Assembly (NCBI GenBank): GCA_016703225.1
Contig: JADJCM010000001.1
Coordinates: 1,860,001 to 1,924,000 of the forward strand
DNA length: 64,000 nucleotides
Reading direction: 5' to 3'
Origin: Lysobacterales bacterium
GTDB taxonomy: Bacteria > Pseudomonadota > Gammaproteobacteria > Xanthomonadales > Ahniellaceae
Part shown: one piece after another, positions 1 through 8,979 of the stretch
Numbering within the stretch: the first letter of the stretch is position 1
How the letters are laid out: each line of letters starts with the position of its first letter
The notes under the pieces: model-generated
Database searches by the model: none
Seen by the model: only the letters and a program-made list of their open reading frames with translations
Told to the model about the DNA's origin: nothing
Position numbers and translations under genes: made by a program

Positions 1-846
1 CATCACGCCGGCACGCTTGCCGAACCAGGGCTTGCGCGCGCTGGTGCCGGCACGCTGCGCCTTGAACACCGACAGGGTCGTCGCGATCAACGCGGCGGAA
101 AGGCTCAGCCACAGGGCACGGTTGGCGAGGATGTAGCCGGCCAGTTCCGGTAGCAGGGTGTTGCGGTCCTCTGCGGTCCAGTAGCGCGTGGTCAGGTCGA
201 GCGCGCGCGCGCCGAACGGGTCGGTCAGCGCTGCCGCCCACAGGTTGTCGAGATCGCGCGCATACGATCCGGCCACACCCGAGAGCACCAGGAAGGCCAT
301 GATCGCGAGGTAGACGCCGAGCATCGAGCGCATCGTGGCCGCAAACAGCATGATCAGGGCGCTGGTAAAGATCAGGTTCGGCAGCACGAATACGCACAGC
401 CCGTACACGAAGGGCGAGAGCTGGAATGGACCGAGTCGGGCCGGGTCGATCCAGGGCATGGCGGCCCCAAGCATCATCGCCAACGCAACCCCGAGGTAAA
501 TCAGCACGGACACGATCACGCCGGCGCTGAAGCGACCGAGCAGATAGGCGCGCGCGCCGATCGGCTTGGAGAAGAACAGTTCGGACGTGCCCATCTCGAA
601 GTCGCGCAGCAGGGTGCCGCCGACGAAGGCTCCGGAGATGAACAGGCCGAGGATGGTGAACGAATTCAGGAACTGCAGGATCACAAGGGGTGCATTGCGA
701 TTCACGTTGCCGATTGAGCCGCCGATCTGTACCGCATCAGAACTGGTGGCGACGAACGCGGACAGGGCGAACACGGCGATGCCGATCCACAGCAGCGGTG
801 CGCGTACCTGGAAGCGTAGGTCGAACTTTAGGAATTCGCTGAACAT
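1..846 (-). CDS. ABC-2 type transporter permease, partial (C-terminus outside window)
   Basis: This is the membrane subunit of an ABC exporter and pairs with the ATPase encoded just upstream. The visible 282 residues start MFSEFLKFDLRFQ and contain about six hydrophobic segments (near residues 15-35, 60-80, 105-135, 140-165, 170-195 and 245-265). A GTSELFFSKPIGARAYLLGR stretch is typical of ABC-2 permeases. The start codon at 846 lies ten bases after the ATPase stop and has a GAGGA ribosome site that overlaps that stop, so the two genes are co-transcribed. The N-terminal pattern resembles the large permeases fused to an M1 aminopeptidase seen in Xanthomonadales. Whether this one carries the peptidase cannot be seen because the gene runs off the left edge. 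Confidence 0.85.
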   Translation of the reverse strand, partial: MFSEFLKFDLRFQVRAPLLWIGIAVFALSAFVATSSDAVQIGGSIGNVNRNAPLVILQFLNSFTILGLFISGAFVGGTLLRDFEMGTSELFFSKPIGARAYLLGRFSAGVIVSVLIYLGVALAMMLGAAMPWIDPARLGPFQLSPFVYGLCVFVLPNLIFTSALIMLFAATMRSMLGVYLAIMAFLVLSGVAGSYARDLDNLWAAALTDPFGARALDLTTRYWTAEDRNTLLPELAGYILANRALWLSLSAALIATTLSVFKAQRAGTSARKPWFGKRAGVM

Positions 847-856
847 GGTCGCGTCC

Positions 857-1741
857 TCAGGCCGCGATCGCGGCGCGGTGGCGCGTGAGTTGGCCGAAAT
901 AGACATCCTCGAGCCCGGGCTCGACGCGTTCGAAACCGGCTTCCGGCTGGGCGTCGGACAACACGTGCACCAGCGGGCGACCGGCGACCAGTCGCGTCGA
1001 CAATACGGTCAGGCGCGCCTGCACCGCGGGCAACTCCTCCTTGCTGACCACCTTCTTCCAGACGCGGCCTTCGAGCGAACGGATCGCTTCCAGTGGCTCG
1101 CCGGTGAGCAGCACCTGGCCCTGGTTGATGATCGCCATGCGCGGGCACAGGTCGGTCACATCCTCGACGATGTGGGTGGACAGGATCACCACCACGTTCT
1201 CGCCGATCTCGGCGAGCAGGTTCAGGAAACGGTTGCGTTCCTCGGGGTCGAGGCCGGCGGTGGGCTCATCGACGATCACCAGCCGCGGCGAACCGATCAG
1301 CGCCTGCGCGATGCCGAAGCGCTGGCGCATGCCGCCGGAGAATCCGCCGAGCTTCAGCTTGCGCACGTTCCACAGATTCACCTGCTGCAGCAGGCCCTCG
1401 ACCACTTCCTTGCGCTCGCGCTTGTGCACATAGCCTTTCAGTGCGGCGAAATGATCGAGCAGGTCGAGCGCACTGACTTTCGGATAGACGCCGAAGTCCT
1501 GCGGCAGATAGCCGAGCACGCGGCGCACCGCGTCCTTGTCGCGCAGCAGGTCGATCTCGTCGAGCCTCGCCTCGCCGCTGTCCGCCTCCTGCAAGGTCGC
1601 CAGCGTGCGCATCAGGCTGGACTTGCCGGCGCCGTTCGGGCCGAGCAGGCCGAACATGCCATTGGGGATGTCGAGCGTGACCGACTTCAGCGCCTGCACG
1701 CCATTCGGATAGGTCTTGGACAGGTTGCGAATCGTCAGCAT
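857..1741 (-). CDS. ABC transporter ATP-binding protein
   Basis: This 294-residue nucleotide-binding subunit energises the adjacent ABC-2 permease at the inner face of the membrane. Walker A is GPNGAGKSS (about residues 34-42). The signature is FSGGMRQR (about 135-142), with Phe in place of the usual Leu. Walker B is LVIVDEPTAGLDP (about 154-166), and the switch histidine lies in ILSTHIVED. The last 80 residues form the accessory C-terminal domain common in exporters of this class. The substrate cannot be inferred. The gene is transcribed away from the vWA gene, and the shared upstream region holds a near-perfect palindrome that could be an operator. Confidence 0.92.
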   Translation of the reverse strand: MLTIRNLSKTYPNGVQALKSVTLDIPNGMFGLLGPNGAGKSSLMRTLATLQEADSGEARLDEIDLLRDKDAVRRVLGYLPQDFGVYPKVSALDLLDHFAALKGYVHKRERKEVVEGLLQQVNLWNVRKLKLGGFSGGMRQRFGIAQALIGSPRLVIVDEPTAGLDPEERNRFLNLLAEIGENVVVILSTHIVEDVTDLCPRMAIINQGQVLLTGEPLEAIRSLEGRVWKKVVSKEELPAVQARLTVLSTRLVAGRPLVHVLSDAQPEAGFERVEPGLEDVYFGQLTRHRAAIAA

Positions 1742-1778
1742 GAGGCGGGTTCCACAGGTGTGTTGGTTGGATATAACA

Positions 1779-1793
1779 CCGCCATCATGGCGG
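1779..1793. promoter_or_regulatory. 15-nt palindrome upstream of ABC operon (candidate operator)
   Basis: CCGCCATCATGGCGG consists of two 7-nt arms around one central base. On the minus strand a TTATAT sequence that could be a -10 box follows immediately, about 45 bases before the ABC ATPase start. A repressor binding here would cover the promoter. No regulator gene is adjacent, so this is a suggestion from position and symmetry only. Confidence 0.3.
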
Positions 1794-1893
1794 GTCCTGG
1801 CCCCGGCAGCATATGCCCATGGTCACAACCGACGCCGGTGGCGAGCCGCGGCTCTGGCTAGACTTCACGTCTTGTCCACGGACCACGCCGCGC

Positions 1894-2553
1894 ATGACCG
1901 ACCAGATCGTTTTCGAGACCACCGAGTTCGCCAGCAACCCCGAGCCGCGTTGTCCTTGCCTGCTGGTGCTCGACACCTCCGCCTCGATGGCCGGTGCGCG
2001 CATCGATGAACTGAATGCCGGCTTGGCTGTGCTGCGCGATGAACTGCGCATGGACCCGCTGGCGATGAAGCGGGTCGAGGTCGGCATCGTCACCTTCGGG
2101 CCGGTCAGGGTCGAGCAGGGCTTCGAGTCGGCGGCGTCATTCACGCCGCCACAGCTCGAAGCCCAGGGCGATACGCCGATGGGCAGCGCGATCGAACTCG
2201 CGATCGAGCTGGTGCGCGGGCGCAAGGCCGAGTATCGCGCCAACGGCATCTCCTACTACCGACCGTGGATTTTCCTGATCACTGACGGCGCGCCGACCGA
2301 CCACTGGGCAAAGGCGGCGCAGCTGGTGCACGACGGCGAGCACGGCAAGGCCTTCGCGTTTTTCCCGATCGGCGTGCAGGGCGCCAACCACCAGGTGCTG
2401 GCGAAGATCAGCAAGCGCACGCCGTTGGCATTGCAGGGTCTGCGGTTTCGCGAGTTGTTCAGTTGGTTGTCGAGTTCGTTGCGCTCGGTGTCGCGTTCGA
2501 CCCCGGGCACCGAGTTCCGGCTCGAAGCGCCGTCGGGTTGGGCCTCGGTGTGA
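1894..2553 (+). CDS. TerY-like von Willebrand factor A domain protein
   Basis: This 219-residue vWA protein has a complete MIDAS metal site: D27-T-S29-A-S31 in LVLDTSASM and ITDGAPTD near residue 130. It resembles E. coli YegL and the TerY family, which act in the cytoplasm together with a PP2C phosphatase and a kinase. The start was placed at the ATG at 1894. Upstream in-frame codons exist, but the vWA fold begins shortly after MTDQIVFET. The stop overlaps the GTG start of the phosphatase by four bases (GTGA), which implies translational coupling. Known TerY-type modules are linked to stress and phage response, but the target here is unknown. Confidence 0.88.
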   Translation: MTDQIVFETTEFASNPEPRCPCLLVLDTSASMAGARIDELNAGLAVLRDELRMDPLAMKRVEVGIVTFGPVRVEQGFESAASFTPPQLEAQGDTPMGSAIELAIELVRGRKAEYRANGISYYRPWIFLITDGAPTDHWAKAAQLVHDGEHGKAFAFFPIGVQGANHQVLAKISKRTPLALQGLRFRELFSWLSSSLRSVSRSTPGTEFRLEAPSGWASV

Positions 2554-3308
2554 GCTGGGTATTTGCCGGCGCCGCGGCGACCGGAACGTCGCACGCGCTG
2601 CAGCAGACGCCGTGCCAGGACGCCTACCATGTCGAGGCGTTCCCGCTGCTCGCCGGCGGCAAGCTGCTGATGGCCTTCGTTGCCGACGGCGCCGGCAGCG
2701 CGGCCAGCAGCGACGCCGGGGCGACACTCGCGGTGCGCGCGGCAGCCGAATACACGCTCGAGGAGGCGCTGCTCGACGATGCGTTGTTCGATGCCGAGTT
2801 CGCGCGTGCACTGGTGGCGCATGTGCGTTCGGCGCTGGTTGCGCTGGCGCGTGAGCGTGGACAGCCCTTGCGCGAATTCGCCTGCACGTTTCTTGGCCTG
2901 ATCGCGCAGCCCGGGCAGACGCTGGTGTTCCAGATCGGTGATGGCGCGATCGTGCTCGGCGACGAGCAGTCGCTGGCGCTGGCGCTGGTCCCGATGTCCG
3001 GTGAGTACGCGAACATGACGTATTTCCTCAGCGACGAGGACGCGCCCGAGCGTCTGGTCGTGGCCGAGTTCGGAGCGGTCTCGCGCATCGCGCTGTTCTC
3101 CGATGGCCTGCAGCGGCTGGCCTTGAATGCAGCCGACCAGTCGCCGCACCTGCCGTTCTTCGCACCCTTCTTCAAGACGCTGGCGGCAGCAAGCGCCGCG
3201 CAGCAGGATCAGATCGACGAAGCGCTGGCGCGCTTTCTGTCATCGCCGGCGGTGAATGAACGTACCGACGACGACAAGACCCTGGTGCTCGCGTTGCGCG
3301 CGGCCTGA
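2550..3308 (+). CDS. PP2C-family serine/threonine phosphatase of the TerY module
   Basis: This 252-residue protein has PP2C features. An N-terminal [16 protein letters not shown] supplies the early aspartate region. [15 protein letters not shown] carries the metal-binding Asp-Gly pair, and IGDGAIVLG is the internal DG motif. It is the counterpart of E. coli YegK and would remove phosphates placed by the neighbouring kinases, probably on the vWA protein or its partners. The GTG start at 2550 was chosen because it overlaps the vWA stop. An upstream start at 2463 would add 29 residues without family character. The kinase gene follows after 11 bases. Confidence 0.85.
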   Translation: MSWVFAGAAATGTSHALQQTPCQDAYHVEAFPLLAGGKLLMAFVADGAGSAASSDAGATLAVRAAAEYTLEEALLDDALFDAEFARALVAHVRSALVALARERGQPLREFACTFLGLIAQPGQTLVFQIGDGAIVLGDEQSLALALVPMSGEYANMTYFLSDEDAPERLVVAEFGAVSRIALFSDGLQRLALNAADQSPHLPFFAPFFKTLAAASAAQQDQIDEALARFLSSPAVNERTDDDKTLVLALRAA

Positions 3309-3319
3309 GTCCGGCATCG

Positions 3320-5293
3320 ATGCACACACTGCACAACGCGCGCGGTGAATCGCTTCACCTCGGCCGCGAACTCGGCCGCGGTGGCGAGGGCGTGGTGCAC
3401 GAGTTGCCCTCGCACCCGGACTGGGTGGCGAAGCGCTATCACCAGGCACCGGACGCGGCGAAGCAGCAGAAGCTGCGGTTGATGGCGGAGGCCATCGACT
3501 CGCCCTTGCGCAACTACGCGGCCTGGCCGGAGGAGACGCTGCATCTGGGCGAAAACGGTCCGGTGATCGGCTTCACCATGCAGCGCATCGAGGGTCGGCT
3601 GCCGATCCACATGTTGTACAGCCCGGCGCAGCGGCGCGAGTCGTTCCCGCAGGCGCGTTTCGATTTCCTGGTGTTCGTCGCACGCAACATCGCCGCCGCG
3701 TTCGCGACCCTGCACGAGCACGGCCATGTGCTCGGCGATGTGAACCAGGGCAATGTGCTGGTCGGTGCCGACAGCCGCGTGATCCTGATCGACTGCGACT
3801 CGTTCCAGATCCAGGTCGGCGACGCACTGCATCGTTGCGAAGTCGGCGTCGCGCATTTCACCCCGCCGGAGCTGCAATCGATCGCGAGTTTCGAGGACAT
3901 CACGCGCACGCCGAACCACGATGGCTTCGGCCTCGCACTCCTGATCTTCCACCTGCTGATGGGCGGGCGGCATCCGTATTCCGGCGTGCCGCTGGCCGAC
4001 CACATCGGTGAATCGCTTGAGGCCGACATCCGCGATTTCCGCTACGCCTACGCGAAAGACGCCGCCCAACGATTGATCGCGCCACCCCCGAAGTCGGTCC
4101 CGATCGAAAGCCTGCCGCCCGCGATCGTCGCGCTGTTCGAGCAGGCGTTCACCGAATGTGGCGTCGCTGCGCGCCCCACGGCAACGCAGTGGGTCGGCGC
4201 ACTCGACGCGCTGCGCGCGCAGCTGCGGGCCTGCGCGAAGAATCCGCTGCATGTTCACGCCGGCGTGATTGGCGAGTGTGTGTGGTGCGGGTTGGAAACG
4301 GGGCGCGTCCTACTCTTCGGCGAGAGACCGAAGCCAGTGATAGCGCGGTTGGCGCCAACGACGCGAGCACTCGTGGTCGCGGCGCTGGAAAGCGAGTTCG
4401 CGAAGATCTCGCTGCCCGCACGAATCAGGCCTCCGGATCTCGGCGCGCTGAGGCCACCAGGAAGCGGCGAGGCTTCGGCACGGACCGCGGGCGTGATCGG
4501 CTGGACCGTCTCGACCCTTCTCGGCGGCGTGGCCGCGATCTCGGGAGCTGCCTTGGGAATTGCGGCGCTGGCAACGTTGGGCTTCGCCACGGTAGCGGCC
4601 TCGGTAGGGATTCCGGAGGCGGCGGTGTCCGTGCAGAAGCGCAGGGATCGGCGTTATGCATCCGCGCATGGAGAATTCATGCGAACCCAGCTGCGTTTTG
4701 CGGTGATGGTCCGCGACTTGAACGATCGTCGTGGGGAGGCCGCGACCCGCGAGTGGAGGTCGGCACTTGCCGACTGGGAATCGTTCAACGAAAGCGAAGC
4801 GCTGGAGTTGGCGAAGTTCACACTTGAGACTGGCGATCCGTTGCGGCAATTGCTGCAGCGAAAGCAGATCGCGTTGTGGGTGGATGCGCGATTGACGGCC
4901 GTGGAGCGATCGCGGCTGCGCAGTGCAGGTATCGAAACTGCTGCCGATGTCGACAATCGACGGCTCGAGAAGCTTGGTGTGCCGATGACCGAGGGCATGC
5001 GTGCCCTGGCGTCCTGGCGCGACGAGTTGGCCCGCAGCTATCACCGGCAGCGGCGTCTGCAGCGAGCAGACGTCAATGAATTCCGTCGTCGTCGCGAGGT
5101 CACCGCCGCGGCTATCGAGCATCGGTTGCGGCGCGCGTTGGAGGCGATGCGGCATGCCGCCTCACCGGACGCTGAGCCAACGAGCGCGGAGATGGAAGTT
5201 CTGGCAATGCTGACTTCCAATCTGATCGAACAACATCGGGTATGCGTCGGACTGGGCGGTCTGCTGCCGTTTCCGAACGACTTTCAGCGCTGA
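3320..5293 (+). CDS. TerY-module protein kinase A with helix-hairpin-helix tail
   Basis: This 657-residue eukaryote-like kinase is related to E. coli YegI. The glycine loop is LGRGGEGVV, the ATP lysine is K38, the catalytic loop is GDVNQGN with D140, and the metal aspartate D158 lies in LIDCDSFQ where DFG is usual. After the kinase domain (to about 290) come a Cys-containing segment, a hydrophobic hairpin (about 390-430), a charged helical region, and a helix-hairpin-helix (LRSAGIETAADVDNRRLEKL). This is the domain order of the kinase in TerY-phosphorylation triads. Its first 280 codons are about 99% identical to kinase B at 5739, while the tails differ strongly. The last bases overlap a scrap of GNAT-gene sequence. 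Confidence 0.87.
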   Translation: MHTLHNARGESLHLGRELGRGGEGVVHELPSHPDWVAKRYHQAPDAAKQQKLRLMAEAIDSPLRNYAAWPEETLHLGENGPVIGFTMQRIEGRLPIHMLYSPAQRRESFPQARFDFLVFVARNIAAAFATLHEHGHVLGDVNQGNVLVGADSRVILIDCDSFQIQVGDALHRCEVGVAHFTPPELQSIASFEDITRTPNHDGFGLALLIFHLLMGGRHPYSGVPLADHIGESLEADIRDFRYAYAKDAAQRLIAPPPKSVPIESLPPAIVALFEQAFTECGVAARPTATQWVGALDALRAQLRACAKNPLHVHAGVIGECVWCGLETGRVLLFGERPKPVIARLAPTTRALVVAALESEFAKISLPARIRPPDLGALRPPGSGEASARTAGVIGWTVSTLLGGVAAISGAALGIAALATLGFATVAASVGIPEAAVSVQKRRDRRYASAHGEFMRTQLRFAVMVRDLNDRRGEAATREWRSALADWESFNESEALELAKFTLETGDPLRQLLQRKQIALWVDARLTAVERSRLRSAGIETAADVDNRRLEKLGVPMTEGMRALASWRDELARSYHRQRRLQRADVNEFRRRREVTAAAIEHRLRRALEAMRHAASPDAEPTSAEMEVLAMLTSNLIEQHRVCVGLGGLLPFPNDFQR

Positions 5294-5355
5294 GAGTCGC
5301 GCGCCAGCAGGCCGCAGTAGACGACGTCCCGGATTCCACCGTTGTGGCGTTAGCA
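5286..5355 (-). pseudogene. Remnant of the 3' end of the GNAT gene
   Basis: About 60 bases starting at the kinase A stop closely match the 3' end of the acetyltransferase gene at 7773-7840. Both copies share the stretch CGCGCCAGCAGG followed by CCG, AGTAGACGACGTCC and GGATT. The similarity decays after about 5345. The scrap lies at the same position and orientation relative to kinase A as the intact GNAT gene does relative to kinase B. A unit of kinase plus convergent GNAT was therefore duplicated in tandem and most of one GNAT copy was later lost. Confidence 0.75.
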
Positions 5356-5399
5356 TTCTTGCAGCGTTCGAGCCCGAGAGCGGTTCCCGATACCCGGCC

Positions 5400-5739
5400 A
5401 GCAGCTCACTTCGACACAAGCACACTGGCGCAGTTGCAGGTCTTGTCCGACGCGACGTTCCGTGTGCTGCTGCAGTGGCGGAACGTGCTTGCTTGTGGTT
5501 ATCAGCGTCGGCAGCGGGCTCGTCGTGGGCCGGAAATGGTTGAAGCGGAGCGGGAGCGAGAACGAGAAAGCAAGCGACGCAAGCTGGAGCAGGAGCTTCA
5601 GTCGGTGTATCAGGAGTTGCGGCGACCGCTCGCAGATGACGGCCTCTTGCGACAACTACAAGAACGGCGAATGGAGCTGGAAACGATGGCGCGTGCCGAG
5701 TTCAATCGCTGGAATGGCCTGACCGGGCGGAGGATCTGA
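5400..5739 (+). pseudogene. Remnant of a kinase C-terminal tail
   Basis: The reading frame ending at 5739 encodes a helical segment that aligns with the end of kinase A: LLQWRNVLACGYQRRQRARR here matches LASWRDELARSYHRQRRLQR there, followed in both by a charged coiled coil. No kinase domain precedes it. The stop overlaps the ATG of kinase B (TGATG), so it is still coupled to the gene downstream. It is best read as what remains of a third kinase copy, although a short helical protein translated from an upstream start (165 codons open from 5242) is possible. Confidence 0.55.
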
Positions 5740-7772
5740 TGGTGGCGGCCGTGCACGATGCGCAGGGTCAGCCGATTCACCTCGGCCGCGAACTCGGCCG
5801 CGGTGGCGAGGGCGTGGTGCATGAGTTGCCCTCGCACCCGGACTGGGTGGCGAAGCGCTATCACCAGGCACCGGACGCGGCGAAGCAGCAGAAGCTGCGG
5901 TTGATGGCGGAGGCCATCGACTCGCCCTTGCGCAACTACGCGGCCTGGCCCGAGGAGACGCTGCATCTGGGCGAAAACGGCCCGGTGATCGGCTTCACCA
6001 TGCAGCGCATCGAAGGGCGGCTGCCGATCCACATGTTGTACAGCCCGGCGCAGCGGCGCGAATCGTTTCCGCAGGCGCGTTTCGATTTCCTGGTGTTCGT
6101 CGCACGCAACATCGCCGCCGCGTTCGCGACCCTGCACGAGCACGGCCATGTGCTCGGCGATGTGAACCAGGGCAATGTGCTGGTCGGTGCCGACAGCCGC
6201 GTGATCCTGATCGACTGCGACTCGTTCCAGATCCAGGTCGGCGACGCACTGCATCGTTGCGAAGTCGGCGTCGCGCATTTCACCCCGCCGGAGCTGCAAT
6301 CGATCGCGAGTTTCGAGGACATCACGCGCACGCCGAACCACGATGGCTTCGGCCTCGCACTCCTGATCTTCCACCTGCTGATGGGCGGGCGGCATCCGTA
6401 TTCCGGCGTGCCGCTGGCCGACCACATCGGTGAATCGCTTGAGGCCGACATCCGCGATTTCCGCTACGCCTACGCGAAAGACGCCGCCCAACGATTGATC
6501 GCGCCACCCCCGAAGTCGGTCCCGATCGAGAGCCTGCCGCCCGCGATCGTCGCGCTGTTCGAGCAGGCGTTCACCGAGCGCGGCGTCGCTGCGCGGCCGA
6601 CGCCACAACAATGGGTCGGTGCGCTGGATGGGTTGCGGGCAGGGCTGGTGCAGTGTGCGAAGCGTGCCGCGCATATCCACGCCGGACATGCGCAGGAGTG
6701 CGCCTGGTGCGTGCTCGAACGGCGCCGCGTGCGCTTGTTCGGAGCTTTGGACAAGCCGCGCTCCGCGCGCAAGTCGACGCGGCCAGCGTCGCCGCCCATC
6801 CCGGAACGCCCCGCATTCGATGTCGGCGCGATGGCCGCGGCGGTCGGGAAGATGAACCCGCCGCAGCGCGTGCCGGTGCCGTGGTATCCGCCGCTGCGCG
6901 CGCCCGACCCTGAGCAGAACATCGAGGCGCGGGCGATGGGTCTCGGTGCCACCGTCGGCATATTCAGTGGTGTCTGCGGCATGCTGCTGGTGGCCTCCTT
7001 CGGCATGGGCGCGGCCGACGGCCTCTTAATCTTCCTGCCGTTGCTGCTCCTGTCCGTTGTGCTGGGTTTCATAGTGTCAACGTTCGGTCTCCACTACTTC
7101 GGGCGGCGCTTTCGTGAATACGAGGAGGCCTATTCACAATTCCGACGCCTGCACGAGAGGCTTGCGAGTCTGGCCGAGGAGATCAATGACGCCACCGCGG
7201 TCGCCGCTGTTGACGAATGGCGCAATGCCGAGCGCGCACTGCGCCAGTTCGAGGCCAAAGAAGCAACAGCGCTGGCCCAGTTCAAGCTCGACGCGGCCGA
7301 TGGCGGGCTGCGCCGGTTCCTGCAGGGCAAGCTGATCGAGCACTGGCGCGAACCGCGACTGAGCCGGCTTGAGCGCGTGCGCCTGCGCGCGGCGGGCATC
7401 GAGACCGCGGCCGATTTCGACCGCGCGCGTCTCGTCAAGGCGCATCTGCTCAGGGACGATGCGCGCGCCGCGCTCAGCGCCTGGAAGCTGCAGTTGGTGC
7501 GCGACTATCGCCGGCAGGCGCCAACGGCGGCACCGGGTCTTGCGGATTTCCACAGGGCACGCGCGCAGCATCGGATCGCCCTGCAGGAGCGGCTCGGCGC
7601 GGTCTACGCGAAACTCGAAAAGAGCATGCAGCGGGGTTCGCTGGTGCTCGCGGCGCGTCGCAATCAGATGGCGGCGCTGCAGGCCGAAGCCATGCGTCAG
7701 CACGCACACTGCGAACAGCTCGCACGGCTACTGCCGCCACCGCCGCGGCGACCCGGCAGCGTGTTGCCGTAG
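5739..7772 (+). CDS. TerY-module protein kinase B with helix-hairpin-helix tail
   Basis: This 677-residue second kinase of the module carries the same glycine loop, ATP lysine, GDVNQGN catalytic loop and LIDCDSFQ metal site as kinase A. From the HLGRELGRGGEG motif to EQAFTE the two proteins are identical. The C-terminal half is different. It has a longer two-helix membrane hairpin (about 405-455), a coiled-coil region, then the helix-hairpin-helix LRAAGIETAADFDRARLVKA and a final helical segment. Start at the ATG that overlaps the upstream remnant's stop. The gene ends exactly where the convergent GNAT gene ends, leaving no spacer. Confidence 0.87.
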   Translation: MVAAVHDAQGQPIHLGRELGRGGEGVVHELPSHPDWVAKRYHQAPDAAKQQKLRLMAEAIDSPLRNYAAWPEETLHLGENGPVIGFTMQRIEGRLPIHMLYSPAQRRESFPQARFDFLVFVARNIAAAFATLHEHGHVLGDVNQGNVLVGADSRVILIDCDSFQIQVGDALHRCEVGVAHFTPPELQSIASFEDITRTPNHDGFGLALLIFHLLMGGRHPYSGVPLADHIGESLEADIRDFRYAYAKDAAQRLIAPPPKSVPIESLPPAIVALFEQAFTERGVAARPTPQQWVGALDGLRAGLVQCAKRAAHIHAGHAQECAWCVLERRRVRLFGALDKPRSARKSTRPASPPIPERPAFDVGAMAAAVGKMNPPQRVPVPWYPPLRAPDPEQNIEARAMGLGATVGIFSGVCGMLLVASFGMGAADGLLIFLPLLLLSVVLGFIVSTFGLHYFGRRFREYEEAYSQFRRLHERLASLAEEINDATAVAAVDEWRNAERALRQFEAKEATALAQFKLDAADGGLRRFLQGKLIEHWREPRLSRLERVRLRAAGIETAADFDRARLVKAHLLRDDARAALSAWKLQLVRDYRRQAPTAAPGLADFHRARAQHRIALQERLGAVYAKLEKSMQRGSLVLAARRNQMAALQAEAMRQHAHCEQLARLLPPPPRRPGSVLP

Positions 7773-8354
7773 TCAGCGCTGAAACTCCCGCGCCAGCAGG
7801 CCGTAGTAGACGACGTCCTGGATTTCGTCGTTGTAGATGTAGCGTTCGCGCAGCACGCCTTCGCGCTGGAAGCCGGCCTTCTCGACGACGTGGATCGATG
7901 CGTGGTGGCGCGGGTCGATGTCGGCTTCGATGCGGCGCAGGGCGAGATCCTCGAAACCGAAGCGGCAGACCCGATGCACCGCTTCCGCGGCGTAGCCATT
8001 GCCCCAGTGCGCCGAGCCGAGGGCGTAGCCGATTTCGGCGGTCTGGTGCGGGGTATCGAGGCGGAACAGCGACGTCGTTCCGATCACGCGGTCGTTGTCC
8101 TTGCGGGTGATGCCCCACTTGAAGCCGGTACGGGCGTCGAAGTGCTGTGCGATCTCGGCCAGATAGGCGCGCGCTTCGTCCAGATCGCGCATCGGCGGAC
8201 GCGTCCAGTAGCGCATCACGTCCGGGTCGGCGAACACCGCGAACAGGTCGGGCAGGTCATCTTCGCGCAGCGGACGCAGGCGCAGGCGTTCGGACTCGAG
8301 CGCGGGCAGGGTGGCGAGGTCGGCGAGCAGGCGGGGTGTGGGTTCGTTCGGCAT
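7773..8354 (-). CDS. GNAT family N-acetyltransferase (RimJ/RimL type)
   Basis: This 193-residue acetyl-CoA-dependent acetyltransferase is of the ribosomal-protein-alanine type (Acetyltransf_3). It shows ESERLRLRPLREDDLPDLF at the first strand-helix, IGYALGSAHWGNGYAAEA as the acetyl-CoA binding loop, and NPRH-type DPRHHASIHVVEKAGFQREG. The substrate may be a small molecule or a protein N-terminus. The start was placed at 8354 (MPNEPTPRL), where the fold begins. An upstream ATG at 8423 would add 23 residues of non-family sequence overlapping the ohr promoter region. The 3' end is duplicated as a scrap at 5286. Confidence 0.85.
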   Translation of the reverse strand: MPNEPTPRLLADLATLPALESERLRLRPLREDDLPDLFAVFADPDVMRYWTRPPMRDLDEARAYLAEIAQHFDARTGFKWGITRKDNDRVIGTTSLFRLDTPHQTAEIGYALGSAHWGNGYAAEAVHRVCRFGFEDLALRRIEADIDPRHHASIHVVEKAGFQREGVLRERYIYNDEIQDVVYYGLLAREFQR

Positions 8355-8449
8355 GTCTTTTCTCGATCGTTGACCGGCCAGTGTAGCTGCCTCGACGCCG
8401 CCGTCACGAATTGTGGCTAGCATCGTCCCCCCTTCCAGGAGTTCGCGCC

Positions 8450-8872
8450 ATGAAAGTCCTCTACACCGCCCACGCCACGGCCGACGGCGGCCGCGATGGA
8501 GCCGTGAAATCTTCCGACGGCATGATCGACATCAAGCTCAACAAGCCCAAGGCGCTCGGCGGCAACGAGGCGCCGGGCACGACCAATCCCGAGCAGTTGT
8601 TCGCGAGTGGCTACTCCGCCTGCTTCGCCGGAGCCATCGCCTTCGTCGCGGGGCAGAAGAAGATCGCGCTGCAGGGCGTGTTCGTCACCGCCCACGTCGA
8701 TATCGGACTGCTGGAAGCCGGCGGACTTGGCCTCGGCGCCCAACTCGAGGTGCGCCTTCCGGGGCTCGATCGGGCCACCGCGGAGCAACTGGTCAACGAG
8801 GCGCACGGCGTTTGTCCGTACTCGAAAGCGACGCGCAACAACATCGAGGTCAGGCTCAGCGTCGTCGATTGA
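8450..8872 (+). CDS. ohr: Organic hydroperoxide resistance protein Ohr
   Basis: This 140-residue peroxidase of the OsmC/Ohr family reduces organic and fatty-acid hydroperoxides in the cytoplasm with lipoylated proteins as electron donors. The peroxidatic cysteine is C58 in GYSACFAGAI and the resolving cysteine is C122 in VCPYSKATRNN. The length is typical. The CAGGAG ribosome site at 8436 fixes the start at 8450. The next genes encode lipoyl proteins (AceF and LpdA), which suits Ohr chemistry because lipoylated E2 with E3 is the known reductant. No ohrR regulator is seen nearby. Confidence 0.93.
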   Translation: MKVLYTAHATADGGRDGAVKSSDGMIDIKLNKPKALGGNEAPGTTNPEQLFASGYSACFAGAIAFVAGQKKIALQGVFVTAHVDIGLLEAGGLGLGAQLEVRLPGLDRATAEQLVNEAHGVCPYSKATRNNIEVRLSVVD

Positions 8873-8979
8873 AGCTGCAATCGTAATCAAACGCCTGTGG
8901 CTTCCCGTTGCACCGGAAAGCCGCAACAATGTTCGCCATGCTTGCCCCATGTTGGGGCAAACGCCGCCGAGGTGGAATC

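Noticed and set aside
566..1861. Plus-strand frame of 431 codons over the ABC genes
   Set aside because: Opposite to two clear ABC transporter genes; no similarity to any protein type.
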